Shown piece by piece: positions 23,146-35,860 of a stretch of DNA of 64,000 bases; position 1 is the stretch's first letter; each line of letters begins with the position of its first letter. Under the pieces are notes generated by a model that was not told where the DNA came from, did not search any database, and saw only the letters and a list, made by a program, of their open reading frames with translations. The DNA comes from Ciborinia camelliae (Eukaryota; Ascomycota; Leotiomycetes; Helotiales; Sclerotiniaceae). Made by a program: the position numbers and the translations under genes. The DNA is taken from positions 246,062-310,061 of the forward strand of contig JANPYM010000002.1 of assembly GCA_025890175.1 (NCBI GenBank), written 5' to 3'.

Positions 23146-23686
23146 AGGCATTAACATCTTTAACGCTACACCGCATTTGAACTAGGTAAGACCCACCCAC
23201 TATCCTCGAGTCTTATTGAAAAACTTCTAACTCATTCTTTGAACTTCTTCTAATTTCTCACCACTTGGATCTTTTCCAACGTCCCACCACTCAATTTATT
23301 ACTTAAATACTACTTCCTTCTTCGATACCCCAAGCACATCAACTTTATAAGTTTGATTGTGTCGCTTTCTTCTTTCTTCCTTTCTTAATAATTATTTAGA
23401 TTCTATTCAATTTATTCTCTAAAAAGGTATGTGCAAAAACTCTTCATTTGAGATCTCTTCCCTCAAACCCTTCCTCTTTTTTATGATGAGACACAAGCTG
23501 GCACCAGTCTGAGTCGATTTGTACTCATATCTTTGAAGACAATGCTATGGCCTTCGGGCCTCCTTCTGAACAAAAAACCCTTTTTCTTTCCAATTTTCGA
23601 AAATTCTCGCATTCATTCTCATGATGCACGTTGCTGACACTACAGGTTGGCAGATTTTATTCAGCTTTTATCAAGCATCACTCAAA
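23146..23686. promoter_or_regulatory. Upstream region of the Aha1 gene
   Basis: This is a CT-rich leader of about 540 bp with TTCTTC/CTTCTT runs near 23230-23400, typical of fungal promoters and 5' leaders. No gene recognised. Confidence 0.5.
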
Positions 23687-24830
23687 ATGGTTCTTCACAA
23701 TCCAAACAACTGGCATTGGGTTAACAAAGATGCTTTACCTTGGGCAAAACAATGGGTAGAGGAGAGCATAAAGGAGGTCAAGGCTGAGGATGGCGGTGTT
23801 ACTGCTCAACTAGATAAATTGATTAGTATGGATGGAGATGTTGATGTCAGTCAGCGAAAGGGAAAGGTCATTACCATATTTGATGTCAAGCTCGTTATTG
23901 AGTATTCAGGTATGCCCTGTAGTTTTAGCCAATACCATGAATATATGTCTAATTGGACTAGGCAAAACCAAAGATGAGGAATCCGTCAGCGGTACCATCA
24001 CTATTCCTGAAGTTGCCCATGATACCGAAGAAAACGAGTATGTTGTATGTTTAGTTGGCCCCAAATGGACGCCCAGATGAATTGTCTAATGTGATTTCAG
24101 TTTGACTTAGATATTTACGCCGATGCCAACTCCAAAGCCCCAGTCAAAGATCTTGTTCGTGCAAAAATCGTCCCTCAACTCCGCAAGAAATTCGCACAAC
24201 TTGGACCTGCTCTCATAACAGAACATGGAAAGGATATCCAACATGCGCCAGATGTCAACCCAGCACCCAAGTTAACTGCGGCAAAGACATACCCCAGCAA
24301 CGCTCCAGGTCAATCTACAAGCACATCCGCCAATAAGGATTCTTCTATAGTCAACACCACTACCGTCACCGATAATGAAGAGTTCCGCGCTCCAGCTTCA
24401 GAGCTCTACCAAACATTTACCGATCCCGCCCGCATTTCTGCATTCACACGCGCCGCGCCAAAACTCTTTGAGGGTGCCAAGAAGGGAGGGAAATTCGAGC
24501 TTTTCGGGGGGAATGTTTCGGGCGAATACCTCGAACTCGTCGAACCAACAAAGATCGTACAAAGCTGGAGACTTGACCAATGGCCACAAGGACACTTCTC
24601 TAGACTGGAAATTAACTTTGATCAAAATGATGTCGATAATGTCACTGTTATGAGAGTTTCTTGGTCTGGTGTTCCGGTTGGTCAGGAAGAGGTCACGAAG
24701 AGAAATTGGAGTGAATATTATGTTAGGAGCATTAAACAGACTTTTGGGTAAGTTCTTGACATTTGAAACTCAAGATGCGGAGGAATTAAAATGCTAATGA
24801 TTATAATATAGTTTCGGCACAATTCTATAG
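23687..24830 (+). CDS. aha1: Aha1-type activator of Hsp90 ATPase
   Basis: Aha1 binds Hsp90 and stimulates its ATPase during client folding in the cytosol. Four exons, 23687-23909, 23962-24044, 24101-24747 and 24812-24830, sum to 972 nt (323 aa). The start MVLHNPNNWHWVNKDALPWA has the family's N-terminal NxNNWHW signature. The N domain runs to about residue 155 and continues over VSGTITIPEVAH and FDLDIYADA. A Ser/Thr/Pro-rich linker follows, then an AHSA1/START-like C domain from about residue 190 (ASELYQTFTDPARISAFTRA ... IVQSWRLDQWPQGHFSRLEI ... SWSGVPVGQEE) to the end TFGFGTIL. The internal M at 23687 is chosen over the ATGs at 23621 because the conserved motif begins right after it. It appears intact, in contrast to the broken genes just upstream. 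Confidence 0.93.
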
Positions 24831-26594
24831 ATGGTATAGAGAGTGTATAGAACGAGGGGAGGAAAGTGAGAGGAATAAATGAATAAATAAAATGCAAGAC
24901 AAATGAATAGTCCTTGATTATGGATGGATGGTCGATTGCGAGCGAGCGAATGAATGGAACGAACGTATATGGTACTTAGATGAACACAGAAATGGGCCTC
25001 TTTTTTTTAACGAATGATGGATGGATGGATGGGTTGCTGAATTGATGGATGGACAAAGAACAGAAACTCTTTTAGATCACTAAACTCTAGATAAGTCTAC
25101 ATTGGCGTTCGTTGTATCTCTATCATCGGCTCCCTGCGTTTAAATGTGTAATGCAAATGCACGCGTGTATGTATGTATGGTATGTATGCGTTGCTGATAT
25201 TGAAGAGCTACCTGGAAGTAATAGTACAAGTCGTACTCTCCACTTGGTATATGACTCGGAGGAGGGGACAGAGGGAGGGCCTTTTATAAATAGATATCTA
25301 GATTTGGTCTTACCATTCCTGAAAATGCTCTTAGCACGGGCTTACAATAGTGACTTAGATTGATAGTTCAGTCTTTGGGAATGAGAGGAGAGGACTCAGA
25401 GGAGAGGAGAAAGTTTTTAATATCTACCTATTTTATACTAAGGTAGTATTTGTCACACGCGTCACATCCGCATTTGGGGATAACATCATAGATCCGCAAT
25501 CAGATAAAAGAAGTACCGTATGCTGAAGAGGAAAGTCCTCTTTCCTCTTCAAGAGATCAACACCTTTTAGGAATGATCTTGTGACTAGTTACATGGCATT
25601 TACTAGGCAGAGACCTAGGAATGATAAGATGCTCGTAAGCTAGTAGGAAGGGAATGCATACGGGGCTTTCATCCCCTATGGAAACGATTCCTCCGTACCG
25701 AAGTACGATCGAACTTGAACTTGAACTTTAATCTAATTCTATATCGCAATCATTCTTAGTACTCCTTTCTATACTATATAGTAGCGCATATATAGTACGC
25801 TTATAATATATATGTATATATTCGAGTCGAAGCTTTGCCGAAAGTATTCTTCAGACTCGACAAACTATTTTATTAAAAAATATCATCATCATACCTTATA
25901 TAAGATTATATTATTCGAATCCGAGTCCCAAGCTAATCCTATAACATATCTACGCCCGCCGAGCCCAAGATTCGAACTTTCAAGATGCCTTCGAATCGCA
26001 TTCCAGACCTCTAATACGAACCCACCCTCGCTCGAAGCGAAGCGGCTCCGAGTCTCAACCCCTCGCCTACTAACAAGGCGATATCAATGGGTGGTTATAC
26101 TACTACTATTAAGTCCGAAGAGATTCAGACTCAAAAGAAAAAGAACTTTTCTGAAATGAGAAAAGAAGTGATTGGCAATTCACAACTTCCGAGTAGAATT
26201 ATCATGGTGTACATTTTGCAAGAAAAAAGGGCATCTGGAAAACGAAGCTTTTTTCGGATTTTACGTCGCGGATTGGAAGGGTTGTGGGGGTGTGTTTGTG
26301 ATAGGATACTAAAAGTAATTTGATTTGAATTTTGCTGGGGGTTGTATAATGTGGATGAGTGGGTGTATGTATCATTTGTGACCATATATATGCTACTCCA
26401 AATTTCTAAGGGGCGACTAGATAGAAGTATAGTTTTGTGATTGTGATTGTGTTTGTGTTTGACTGATATATCAATAAACTAAATTTCTATAAAATCCTTG
26501 ACACACAAATATAGTATGTATAAATGCAAGCAAAGCCTTGTATTATGAACAAAAGTAAAAGCCAGTGAGATCGAGGAACGCCTAGTGATTAAAA
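24831..26594. other. Intergenic, no gene recognised
   Basis: This space follows the Aha1 gene. It has ATGG/GGAT microsatellite runs near 25012-25030 and a TCGAGTC...GACTCGA inverted pair near 25820-25860 with AT-rich sequence between and after. Reading frames are short and without recognisable features. Confidence 0.5.
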
Positions 26595-27220
26595 TCACAC
26601 GAGAAGATCCTCGCCCTGTACGTTTTCGTGGAATTTAAGTGTGAATGTTGGGTTCTTGATCGGGAGGGCTATGATGGATTGGATGCCCCTATGTTCCAAC
26701 ATTAGAAAAGATATCACCATAACGAATGGCTGCATAAATAAACTCACATTACTATAAAAGCAAGCCCAATCCCACCCACAAACTCATGATACCTCCGACT
26801 ATCCCTCAACCCAATCGTCGCAATCCCCAGCCCACTAGCCAACAAACAGTCCATAATATGGGTTGCTCTGGCCCCACTTTGTCGTCCCAACAACTTAATA
26901 CAACAATTAATCTCAACAGTGACGTCCAAGAACGAGGCAAATAGATGCAGCATTTGACAGGCATTGAAGATCACGATGAGCGCGAGAAATATCAAGGCCG
27001 CGAGGTACTCACGGGGGCCCAGCGAGAGGACTTGCCAAGCTGCCATGGCAAATATAAGATTTATGAAACGGAATATGAACACATAGTTGATGGCGACTAA
27101 AGTTGTTTTGCGGGTACGAGGGGAGCCAGACAGAGATTTTCGTTCGGAGGGGGTGGGTGATGGGTAGCGATCGAATTCTGAAGATTTCCGGGGCAGCGGT
27201 GCGTACTCTGGAGAACCCAT
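26595..27220 (-). CDS. Small four-helix membrane protein, function unknown
   Basis: Two exons, 27220-26748 and 26688-26595, give 567 nt (188 aa). A Ser/Pro-rich cytosolic-looking head (MGSPEYAPLPRKSSEFDRYP) is followed by four hydrophobic stretches: VAINYVFIFRFINLIFAMAA, YLAALIFLALIVIFNACQML, HIMDCLLASGLGIATIGL and VGGIGLAFIVMGIQSIIALP. The layout is reminiscent of MARVEL-like small fungal membrane proteins, but I see no diagnostic motif. The intron has GTGAGT and a CTAAT branch site, and the second exon keeps the frame through the fourth helix to LLV and the stop, which supports a real gene. Confidence 0.6.
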
Positions 27221-28649
27221 GATTGGAGCTTATGTTTTGCTTTTAATTCTGAGATTGAGATTGAGATTGATATTGATGTTGTGATACTATGGTTTACGGA
27301 CAGATGAATGCAGAGAACGAAGGAAAAGAGCGAATGGTGAAAACATATTAGAGTAGGAGAAATATCAGATGTTATGTAGGTATAATAGGATAGGCAGAAC
27401 AACACGATCTACACTCCGCGTATGACATACCATACTACACTTCATGCAGAACAGCGGCGCATGAAACAACATGCGTGATATTCGCATTCGCTTCCGCGAA
27501 TAAAACGGCCAGCTTGAGTCTCTGGATCATAAGTCTCTATTCCTATTCACAAGCGTCTTGGATATATCCAAAGCTATTGGTTAGGATGCTCACTTGAGCC
27601 CCTCATGAACGGTACTCGGCTCGTGAAGAGTTCGGAATATACCTTCTCGTACCGTCTTTACCGTCTTCATGCATAAGCATAGCCACACTGGTGGGTTCGA
27701 ACTTCGAAGGGCTTCATAAACAAGCTTTGCTGGGCGATCTCGGGTGATGATTTAGATGGAACCTTAGATAGGTAAGAAGTATAAGATAAGACTACATGGA
27801 GGCTCGTTGCCGTATGCTATCTTTCTGTTGGTTTCATGAATGTTGTTGAAACAAAAATATTTGTGTCTGCCTTGTAAAATCACAAATTGAGTACCTTGAA
27901 TACCTACGCGGGTCTTTCTGCCCTCCCATCAATTGATCTCGTGATAGCGGGGCTACTGCAACCAGGGGCTGCACTGACAACCAATGAGGATTAGCGCCTA
28001 TTACATAATATTTCTATACTATCACCACCTGTTGTCGGTGATGACAGTCCGTCTCCGTCTACAACGTTTTATCAGATCCCAAGGTAGATATCATATTGAT
28101 CGAAAATTTATTCACAAAATGTGGTTCTACGACAGGAACAATCATTCATCCGCGGGCCGCAGAGATGCTTGGCTATTAACCTGCCATCGCCCAGTGGTGT
28201 AGGTTGACCCAAAGCCTTCACTGCCGGTTGACAACACCAATGGCAGGCACATTTACAAGCCACAACATATCAAGATTCTACTCTAAGGGATAGCACAGCT
28301 CTACCCCTCCTACATTTCTTCAGTTGGCCAGCCACTCTCTCGAGATATAAAGCTTTGAATGTTGACCCCTCATTTTCATTCTGTCGTGAATCCACACAAT
28401 AAGCTTCCCCGCTCAGCCTTTGTAGTCTCGAGAAAACCCCACCAATGGATAGGTGCGTTATAGCAGGATACTTGGAATGCAGCGCCGGATTCATCCCCTC
28501 CAGGTTCTAATACGCGGGAGAAACTGGAGAAACAACCTCCGCAGTCCATATCAGATTCAACATACATATGTGACCATTCCCCATTTTCTTTTACGGAAAA
28601 CTATTGCAACTTCTAAGATCAAACAAAATTTTACCCTTCATTACAAATC
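27221..28649. other. Intergenic, no gene recognised
   Basis: This spacer lies between two divergent genes. A short dinucleotide-like GAGATT run lies near 27250-27275. No other element was recognised. Confidence 0.5.
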
Positions 28650-31056
28650 ATGACTAGCTATCCCGACGACGAAGACTTCCAGAATGCTTCGGTTGGACGT
28701 GTGGCTTGGATGGACAATTGTGTCATCCCTTCCGAAAATAATGACTCTGTCATAGTCTGGGATAACAAATCCTACGAATCGTTCATCAATGACGATGCCA
28801 CCTGCCCTGCCGAGGTTAATCCGTCCCTGTTCAGACAATCTCAACTCTGCGTTAAACAGGGGCTTTTTGAGGTTGTTCCGAACAAGATTTACCAAGTCCG
28901 CGGCCTCGATATTTCCAATATGACCTTCGTCGAGACTGTCGATTCAAATGGTGTTATTGTTATTGACCCCTTATGTTCTGTTGAGACAGCCAAACAAGCC
29001 ATTGGGTTGTATCAAGGATACCGTAAAGACAAGAATATTTTGGCAATGATTTACACGCATTCTCATGTCGACCATTTTGGTGGTGGGAGGGCCGTGGTTG
29101 GTATGCCGCTCATCTTCGTTTGTCTTTGTGTGCTCTATCGTTTTGTCAAATTGTCATTTCGTTCTTCTTTCATTTGACTCTTGAAGTTCAATGTCACGCA
29201 AACCATACTGTTTAGGATTCCGATTTGGATCTCTGAATAGTGGACGAGACCCATGCATTGTTTGCGCAAGCCTTGTACGTGTAAATGTCATATCATATGC
29301 GGGAAAAGTAGAAGTTATTGTTTCAGGCTCTGTATTTCACCGATCTATAAATATCGCATTTCAATCGGGGAAAATTGTTTGCTCCGTGATGGACATTACC
29401 TAGACTATACAATTATACTAACTTCTAATGATTACAGAGGCCTCAGGTGGCACCCAAGAAGATATACACGCTGGCACTCTAGGAGACATTTACGCGCCCG
29501 CCGATTTCCTAGACCATGCCGTGAGCGAAAATGTCTACGCTGGAAACGCAATGGGTCGTCGAGCTGTATACATGTATGGCGAATCTTTGGAAAAGGCACC
29601 TCGAGGACAGGTCGGAACTGGTCTAGGAATGGCTACATCGACTGGCGATAGCTCATTGATTCCTCCCACCATAAGCATCACTACAACGAAAGAAACCCAC
29701 ACAGTCGGTGGTTTGGATATTGTTTTTCAGGTGACTCCTGGAACTGAAGCCCCTTCGGAAATGAATTTTCACTTTCCGCAGTATAATGCTCTTTGCATGG
29801 CGGAGAATGCAACTCATACTTTGCATAACCTTCAGACATTGAGAGGGGCATTGGTTCGTGATGCTCGAGTCTGGGCTCGATATTGTAAGCACATATTCCT
29901 CTGTCATATTGCACACACTCTCTATCTCCCAGTCTCATCGTTTATGTGTTGAATTCTCCATATCAATTTGCCGTCTTATTCATTGAATTGTCGACCTTTA
30001 CTAATTCTGGTCGACTGTTTAGTGGATGAGGCAATAGTCCTTTTCGCAGACACGAGTGACGTTCTCTTTGCCAGTCACCACTGGCCAACTTTCAAAACCG
30101 ATGGAAACAACGAAATCATTGATTTTCTTTCTGGGCAACGTGATCTCTATGCCTATCTCCACAATGAAACCCTTCGACTCCTTAACAATGGCAAAACGGG
30201 CATAGAAATCGCAGAAGACTTCCAGATGCCTGACTCCCTGGAACAAATGTGGAGTGCAAAGGGTTATTATGGCTCCGTCAGTCACAATGTCAAAGCAATC
30301 TACCATCGCTACATGGGCTGGTTTGACGGCAATCCCGCCCACTTATGGGAGTACCCACCAGAACCCCTCGCACGACGTTACGTCGAATGCATGGGCGGCA
30401 TTGAAAACGTAATAAAGATCGCCAAAGACAATTTTATCAATGTCGACCCCCCTGATTATCGTTTCGCAGCCACGCTACTATCCCATGCCGTTTTCAGCCA
30501 GCAATCAAACACCGAAGCAAGATCAGAGCTCAGCAAGGTCTTCACCAAATTAGGATATGGAGCGGAAAACGCAACGTGGCGTAACTTCTATCTTTGTGGT
30601 GCAAAAGAGCTTCTGGGACGTATTCAACCAGCTATGAATTCCATGGACGCCGCATCCATGATGGCCCTTTCCATAGAACAATTGTTGGATACAATGGCCA
30701 TTCGAGTCAACGGCCCGGGCGCCTTCGAAATGCCGCCTTTCCAGATTGACATCATGCTCTCGGATGTGCCAATGACAGATGCAAGTAGCGCTAAGTCGGG
30801 CTGGCATGTCAATTTTAGTAATGCAGTGATGACGGATCATGAGATTGCATATGCGCATAAAGCGAATACGGACGTGGATTTCACTTTTTGGGCTACACAT
30901 CAACAGCTTGTTGATTTGGTGCTTGATAACAGGACGGATTTTAGTGGTATGAGGACGGATGGTGACGAGGGGATTTGGAATACTCTTTATGGGCTGTTGC
31001 AGAAGTTGGATCCGGGATTTGCGATTGTTACTCCGGAGCCTCTTTACGAAGAATGA
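28650..31056 (+). CDS. bds1: Alkyl sulfatase of the metallo-beta-lactamase fold (Bds1/SdsA1 type)
   Basis: This family removes sulfate from alkyl and some aryl sulfate esters such as SDS, releasing sulfur. Exons 28650-29100, 29438-29884 and 30023-31056 sum to 1932 nt (643 aa), close to the usual length. The zinc-binding motif THSHVDHFGG lies at about residues 136-145. Downstream hallmarks are HAVSENVYAGNAMGRRA, GQVGTGLG, the second metal region CMAENATHTLHNL and FASHHWP. An alpha-helical dimer domain follows (MGWFDGNPAHLWEYPPEPLA), then an SCP2-like C-terminal domain (WHVNFSNAVM). The protein has no obvious signal peptide in the first residues. Intron 1 is 337 nt and intron 2 is 138 nt, much longer than the 48-71 nt introns of neighbouring genes. 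The conserved frame is continuous across both, so no exon is missing. Confidence 0.92.
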
Positions 31057-31969
31057 ACAATGTCTTAGGATTGACTCCAATTGAGGGTGGTGTTAGTAGC
31101 TCATGGGTTTCGCTGGTACTCTCTTTGCTTTGCTTTGGAAAAATTGGGTTCCAGCACTCAAAAGTTTTGCCTTGTGTTTCACGTCGCGTATTCTATTATT
31201 CTCTAGTGGATTATTTCATAGCTAACCAGTCAGTACCTACGAATGATTTATCATGCTTCACCTTGCAATCTGCTGCCTATGACAAACATATATCAACCTG
31301 TGAGTCTACATTATTTCGCGACATGTCTATCATACACCCACCCACCCAAAAGGCCTAAAAAAAATTAAAAAAAATTTGCAAAATGACAGCCGAAGCCATC
31401 ACCCAACTCTCTCACTGCGGATGAGGTTGTAGCTAATATCCTAGACGGAGCGATCGCAGGGTGGTTGTTAAAGCGGGAAGGACGTATCCTACCCACTCCG
31501 CCACGCCAGCATATTAGTTGGAGGTGGTGTGGTTATTAGAATATATATCGAAGGTGATGCGAGGACAGTGAATACTGAGGTAGGTAGATATTCCACCATG
31601 GCAAAATCCTAGACCGCAAAACTTAATAGCCCCACTCTCCCATGCAGCAGTCTTGATTGTTTCATTAGATACCTTGGATAGGCGCCATTTTAGGTATTCT
31701 CAGGTTTCTTGAGTTTATATGCGACGAGTCCTTGTGCTTATTTCTTCTATGTCATCAGGTATCAATTCATTATCACATCACCACATAGTTCAAAACATCA
31801 AGCGCCCTCCCAAAAGCCTCGTTCATTTATTCATCAATCCATTCATTGACCAATACAGCAAATCTCAAAATTAAATCTAACACACTCATTCCAAAACTCC
31901 ACCTATATTCCGTCTAGGCTATGCTATGCTGGGGCTTTCCACCCCCCTTTAAAACCCCCCTACATCTGT
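31057..31969. other. Convergent intergenic region
   Basis: This lies between the sulfatase gene and the PEX11-like gene. It includes A-runs (31357-31378), and on the minus strand a T-rich run downstream of a TGGCGGAGTGG motif near 31500. No complete tRNA was found (see rejected list). Confidence 0.5.
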
Positions 31970-33443
31970 CTATCTTTCCCCCTCCCCAACCCTCTCCCAA
32001 ATCTCCCCCGCACTCAAAATCGTACTCACCACCGTCGCCACCGCAACAATCCCCGCATTCGTAACAATCCACCCGGTGACAGCGCCGGGAATAAACAAAT
32101 CCGCCGCATTCTCGATGATTTTCAGGATGATTTGACTGCGAGTGCGACTTCGCGTTCGCGTGTGAGGGTTTTTCTGCGTCTTGTTGATGATTTGTCCGTT
32201 CTTTCTTTCCTCGTCTAAGTTGGCCTTCGCATCGGACGTCTTGTCTTCTGGGGTTTTCGATGCGGGAGGGGAGTTTGTGACATGATGCGTGGCGGAATGG
32301 GCGTAGTGGTAGAGATCCCATAACTCTCCGCATATCGATATACATAGCGAGTAAAACCAAAATTTGTTGCCTTCCAGCGTACAGGTTGAGAACCAGGGGG
32401 TAGAGCAGACACCCATTAAGTCTAACTATTTCATGGATATATGTATTAGTAACTTCTCCACCTCTCTTGTCTCTTCCGAGTTGCTTTTTGCCCTGGCGAG
32501 GGAGGTACTAGGTAGTTGGTACTCACGATTGTTAAACTCTCCACTACAAAGTAAGATGGTTAGTCGATATCTCCAATAAATTCTCACAAGAACAAATTAA
32601 TAAGCAAGAATGAATAAGAGATAGGAGATGGAAGAGAAGAGAAAAGAAGACAAAAACATACACCCCAAATAAGCACCATTAAACCCAGATTTCCCTACGC
32701 CAATTAACATCTTCGCCCCTTTCTCATTACAAAAACTCTCCCAAGCCTTCGAGAAATTTTCAACAAAGCGGAAAAATCGCAGGTAGCGTCTTCCTATATA
32801 AATGAGACTTGATTAGCGGATTTCCTTGTCTCTGAGATCATCTCTCTTTTCGCGTTTCCGATATCGAGTCCCGGTCTTCGAGAGGAAATCCTGGACCTGG
32901 TGGATTGATATCATTGCCTTTCTCATCTGAGGTGAAGACTGGCAGGCATAGGTAATGAGCGACGCATCTCTCAGGAAAAGAACTCTTATCCACCCCACCC
33001 CAACCCATCCCATCCGACACGACCTCACTTCTCCCCACAGCCTCAGCCTCACTACACCGAAGATAGTCCCCTCTCTTCAAAGCCCCCTCTCCCCCCAAAA
33101 AGGAAACAAACATACCAAGCGCGACCTCCCCCCCTCGCTCTCCACAACCCCTCCACAACCATGACCCGCCTCTTCTCACCCCCATCAATCCCCATCCCCA
33201 TCCCCATCCCCGCCAACAAACCCCCCCAACGCCCAAGGATAAAAAGCAAAAATCTGACACAAAGCCTGGATCAACCTGAGTGTTTTCTCTAGACCGGCTT
33301 TTTTTTGGAAGTCAGTACGGTAATTATATATCACGTGATAGAAAGTAACATCCACGTTAGAGAGGAGAGGACCTCAGAGTTTAACGCAATGACCTACCTG
33401 CATCCGATGCAAAAACTACCGCATGTTTCAAGCCTCCCATCAT
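31970..33443 (-). CDS. PEX11-family peroxisomal membrane protein (exon map partial)
   Basis: PEX11 proteins remodel and divide the peroxisomal membrane. A first exon (33443-33398, MMGGLKHAVV) and a second beginning GLEKTLRLIQALCQIFAFYP give the typical N-terminal amphipathic region. A later exon gives GRRYLRFFRFVENFSKAWES and KMLIGVGKSGFNGAYLG, and the last exon gives STPWFSTCTLEGNKFWFYSL, a charged KTRT/RSRTRSQ linker, and the closing segment ENAADLFIPGAVTGWIV before the stop at 31970. These are the right blocks in the right order for the family. Between roughly 33240 and 32800 I could not settle the exon ends: the sequence there is C-rich on the plus strand and carries several possible splice sites. 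A small PEX11C/GIM5-like member is most likely. Confidence 0.65.
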
Positions 33444-34174
33444 GATCTTTTTGATTACTTCACTTCGTACTTCGTTGCACCCACCCGTGCCGTGTTGTAG
33501 GAAAGTGTGCTCAATTTACCAGGTATAGCTAGCGTAGGTAGGTAGGTAGGTAGTGATCGTGAGAATGGATTTTTAACTGGGTAACCTAACCTAACCTTAC
33601 TACAGTACCCCCCTAGCTAACCACAACAATCCTCGTATTAATATCGAGTATAAAAGTACTCGGACCTAGGTATTAATAAATGCAAAAGGGACATGGACAT
33701 GCAAAATCGACCGTACTGTACTTATGTATAGAAATCTTTGATCAATAATGACAACAAAGTATCCATAAGTAATATGACAATAAAAATCGCGACTATAGTA
33801 GTCGAAAATCCCGCGGGAGAAAAACATCAAAAAAAGTGAGGTGGCATGCAAAGTCGCTTAGCTAGTAACATCCTAACCGTATTCCCCTGAAGAATATCAT
33901 TGAAACCTATGTTTATGTTATGCTACGTATCTCAAAATCATGGTATGATTGCAACCATTTGCTAATGTTGAAGTATTGGATTTGCTTCAGTTCAGATATT
34001 CGTGATGCGGTATACGGGTCTTTATTCATCGATTCACGAATCATTGTGCCGAGGAAATCAAATGAACTAAAATATTTGCTTGCCATTGAAAAAAAGCTCC
34101 CATGCTTAACATCAATAAATACATTTACAGCTTCCCTTATGAACAGTCTACCATTCCATGCTACCCTCCGAAAT
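33444..34174. other. Intergenic with TAGG run
   Basis: Contains a GTAGGTAGGTAGGTAGGTAG run at about 33534-33553 and AT-rich sequence on to the 3' end of the complex I gene. No gene recognised. Confidence 0.5.
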
Positions 34175-35860
34175 CTATTGCCCAGGTGAAATGAGTTTAC
34201 CTTGTTGCAATGCATTATTGTCCCAACCCCCCGCCAACGCCGAACCTCCATTCTTCTCAGCGTAATCCTTCATGCGTGCCTCCAATTCGGGTCTGAAATG
34301 TCTAATAAGACCTTGAATAGGCCATGCGAAAGCCTCTCCAAGAGCTACAAATATCAATTAGCACGATCATCATATGATATAATGTGGTGTACATACCGCA
34401 AATAGTGTGTCCCTCAACCTGCTTTGTAAGTTCTTGCAACATATCAATCTCACGTATTCTACCTTGTCCCTTTTCGAATCTCTGCATAATCTGCTCAGTC
34501 CACTTGCTACCTTCTCTGCAAGGTGTGCATTGACCGCAAGATTCGTGTCGGTAGAAATGACTAAGTCTCGAAATGGCGCGAACAACATCAGTACTCTTGT
34601 CCATAACAATAACTGCTGCCGTTCCAAGACCAGATTGGCTGTCCTTCAACGCATCGAAGTCCATCAGTTGGTCGTCACAGACGTCCTTTGGTAAGATTGG
34701 TGTAGATGATCCTCCAGGAATAACAGCCTTGAGGTTGTCCCACCCTCCACGAACACCACCACAGTGCTTATCAATGAGCTCTCTAAGAGGGATACTCATC
34801 TCCTCTTCGACAGTACATGGGTTGTTCACATGGCCAGAGATACAGAAGAGTTTAGTACCAGCATTACGTTCACGACCAAAGGAAGCGAACCAGTCTCCTC
34901 CTCTTCGGCAAATGGTTGGTGCAACAGCGATAGTCTCGACGTTTGCCACAGTTGAGGGACATCCGAAAAGACCGACAGAGGCAGGGAAAGGTGGCTTTAG
35001 ACGAGGCTTTCCTGGCTTACCCTCGAGCGACTCAATCAAAGATGTCTCCTCACCACAGACGTACGCTCCCATTCCACGGTGAACGTAGACATCAAAATCA
35101 TATCCACTGCCGCAGGCATTCTTTCCGATTAATCCATCCTTATATGCTTCCTGGATCGCACGTTGTAAAACAGTAGCTTCGTGGTAGAATTCACCACGGA
35201 TATAAATATATGCTGCTGTGCAGTTCATTGCTCGGCCTGCGACTAGACATCCTTCGATGAGTTTGTGGGGGTCCTTTCGCATAATCTCTCGGTCCTTGCA
35301 AGTTCCAGGCTCGCCCTCATCTGCGTTGACGACAAGATATCTTGGCTTGTTATCGTTTTCCCAACCCTTAAAGTTCATAAATGACTATCGCAGCTTAGCT
35401 TTATTCATTTGTTCTGTGAAACATCAAACATACCCATTTCATGCCAGAAGGGAATCCAGCGCCACCACGTCCTCTTAAGCCGGAAGCCTTGATTTCGGAT
35501 ATAATCTACTCCAATTGTCAACTCTCGTCCTTCATAGCCGTATCAATCTTTCTGACATACCCAGTCATGACCCTTTGCAAGAATATCCTTCGTTCTATGC
35601 CAATCACCATATTTTTTCGCACTCGCCAGGTCCGCCCCATGGTGTCCGTACAAGTTCTGAAAAATTCTATCTTGATCCCTTAATCCACCCCACTGTGTCT
35701 TCTTTGGTGGAGGTGGTGTATCCGCGACTGTGGCAAGGCCTCTAGATTGTTGTGTTGAAGAAATCGCAGAAGGCAATCGTGCTGCTGCTGTGGTGGAAGA
35801 TAGAATACGGGTGGAGAGAGTAGAGGCTGCCTTTGCAGACGGCGTGTTTCGCGAAAGCAT
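34175..35860 (-). CDS. nuo51: NADH:ubiquinone oxidoreductase 51 kDa flavoprotein subunit (complex I)
   Basis: This subunit (NDUFV1/NuoF) takes electrons from NADH through FMN and an iron-sulfur cluster in mitochondrial complex I. Exons 35860-35561, 35505-35434, 35384-34397 and 34344-34175 total 1530 nt (509 aa). The N terminus [20 protein letters not shown] is rich in Ser, Ala and Arg, as expected for a mitochondrial presequence. The mature part has [16 protein letters not shown] for NADH/FMN binding, [39 protein letters not shown] and [10 protein letters not shown]. The cluster ligands are [10 protein letters not shown] and the cysteine of HTIC just before the last intron. The protein is complete and its length matches the fungal family. 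Start 35860 is chosen because the upstream in-frame ATG at 35956 would put a non-targeting extension before the presequence. Confidence 0.96.

Noticed and set aside
25800..26100. Inverted TCGAGTC/GACTCGA pair as transposon ends
   Set aside because: The pair is too short and close together, with no target duplication or second copy seen.
31380..31515. Possible tRNA or Pol III gene on the minus strand (TGGCGGAGTGG A-box-like motif with a downstream T-run)
   Set aside because: No credible B box and no acceptor or anticodon stems could be paired, so at most a relic.
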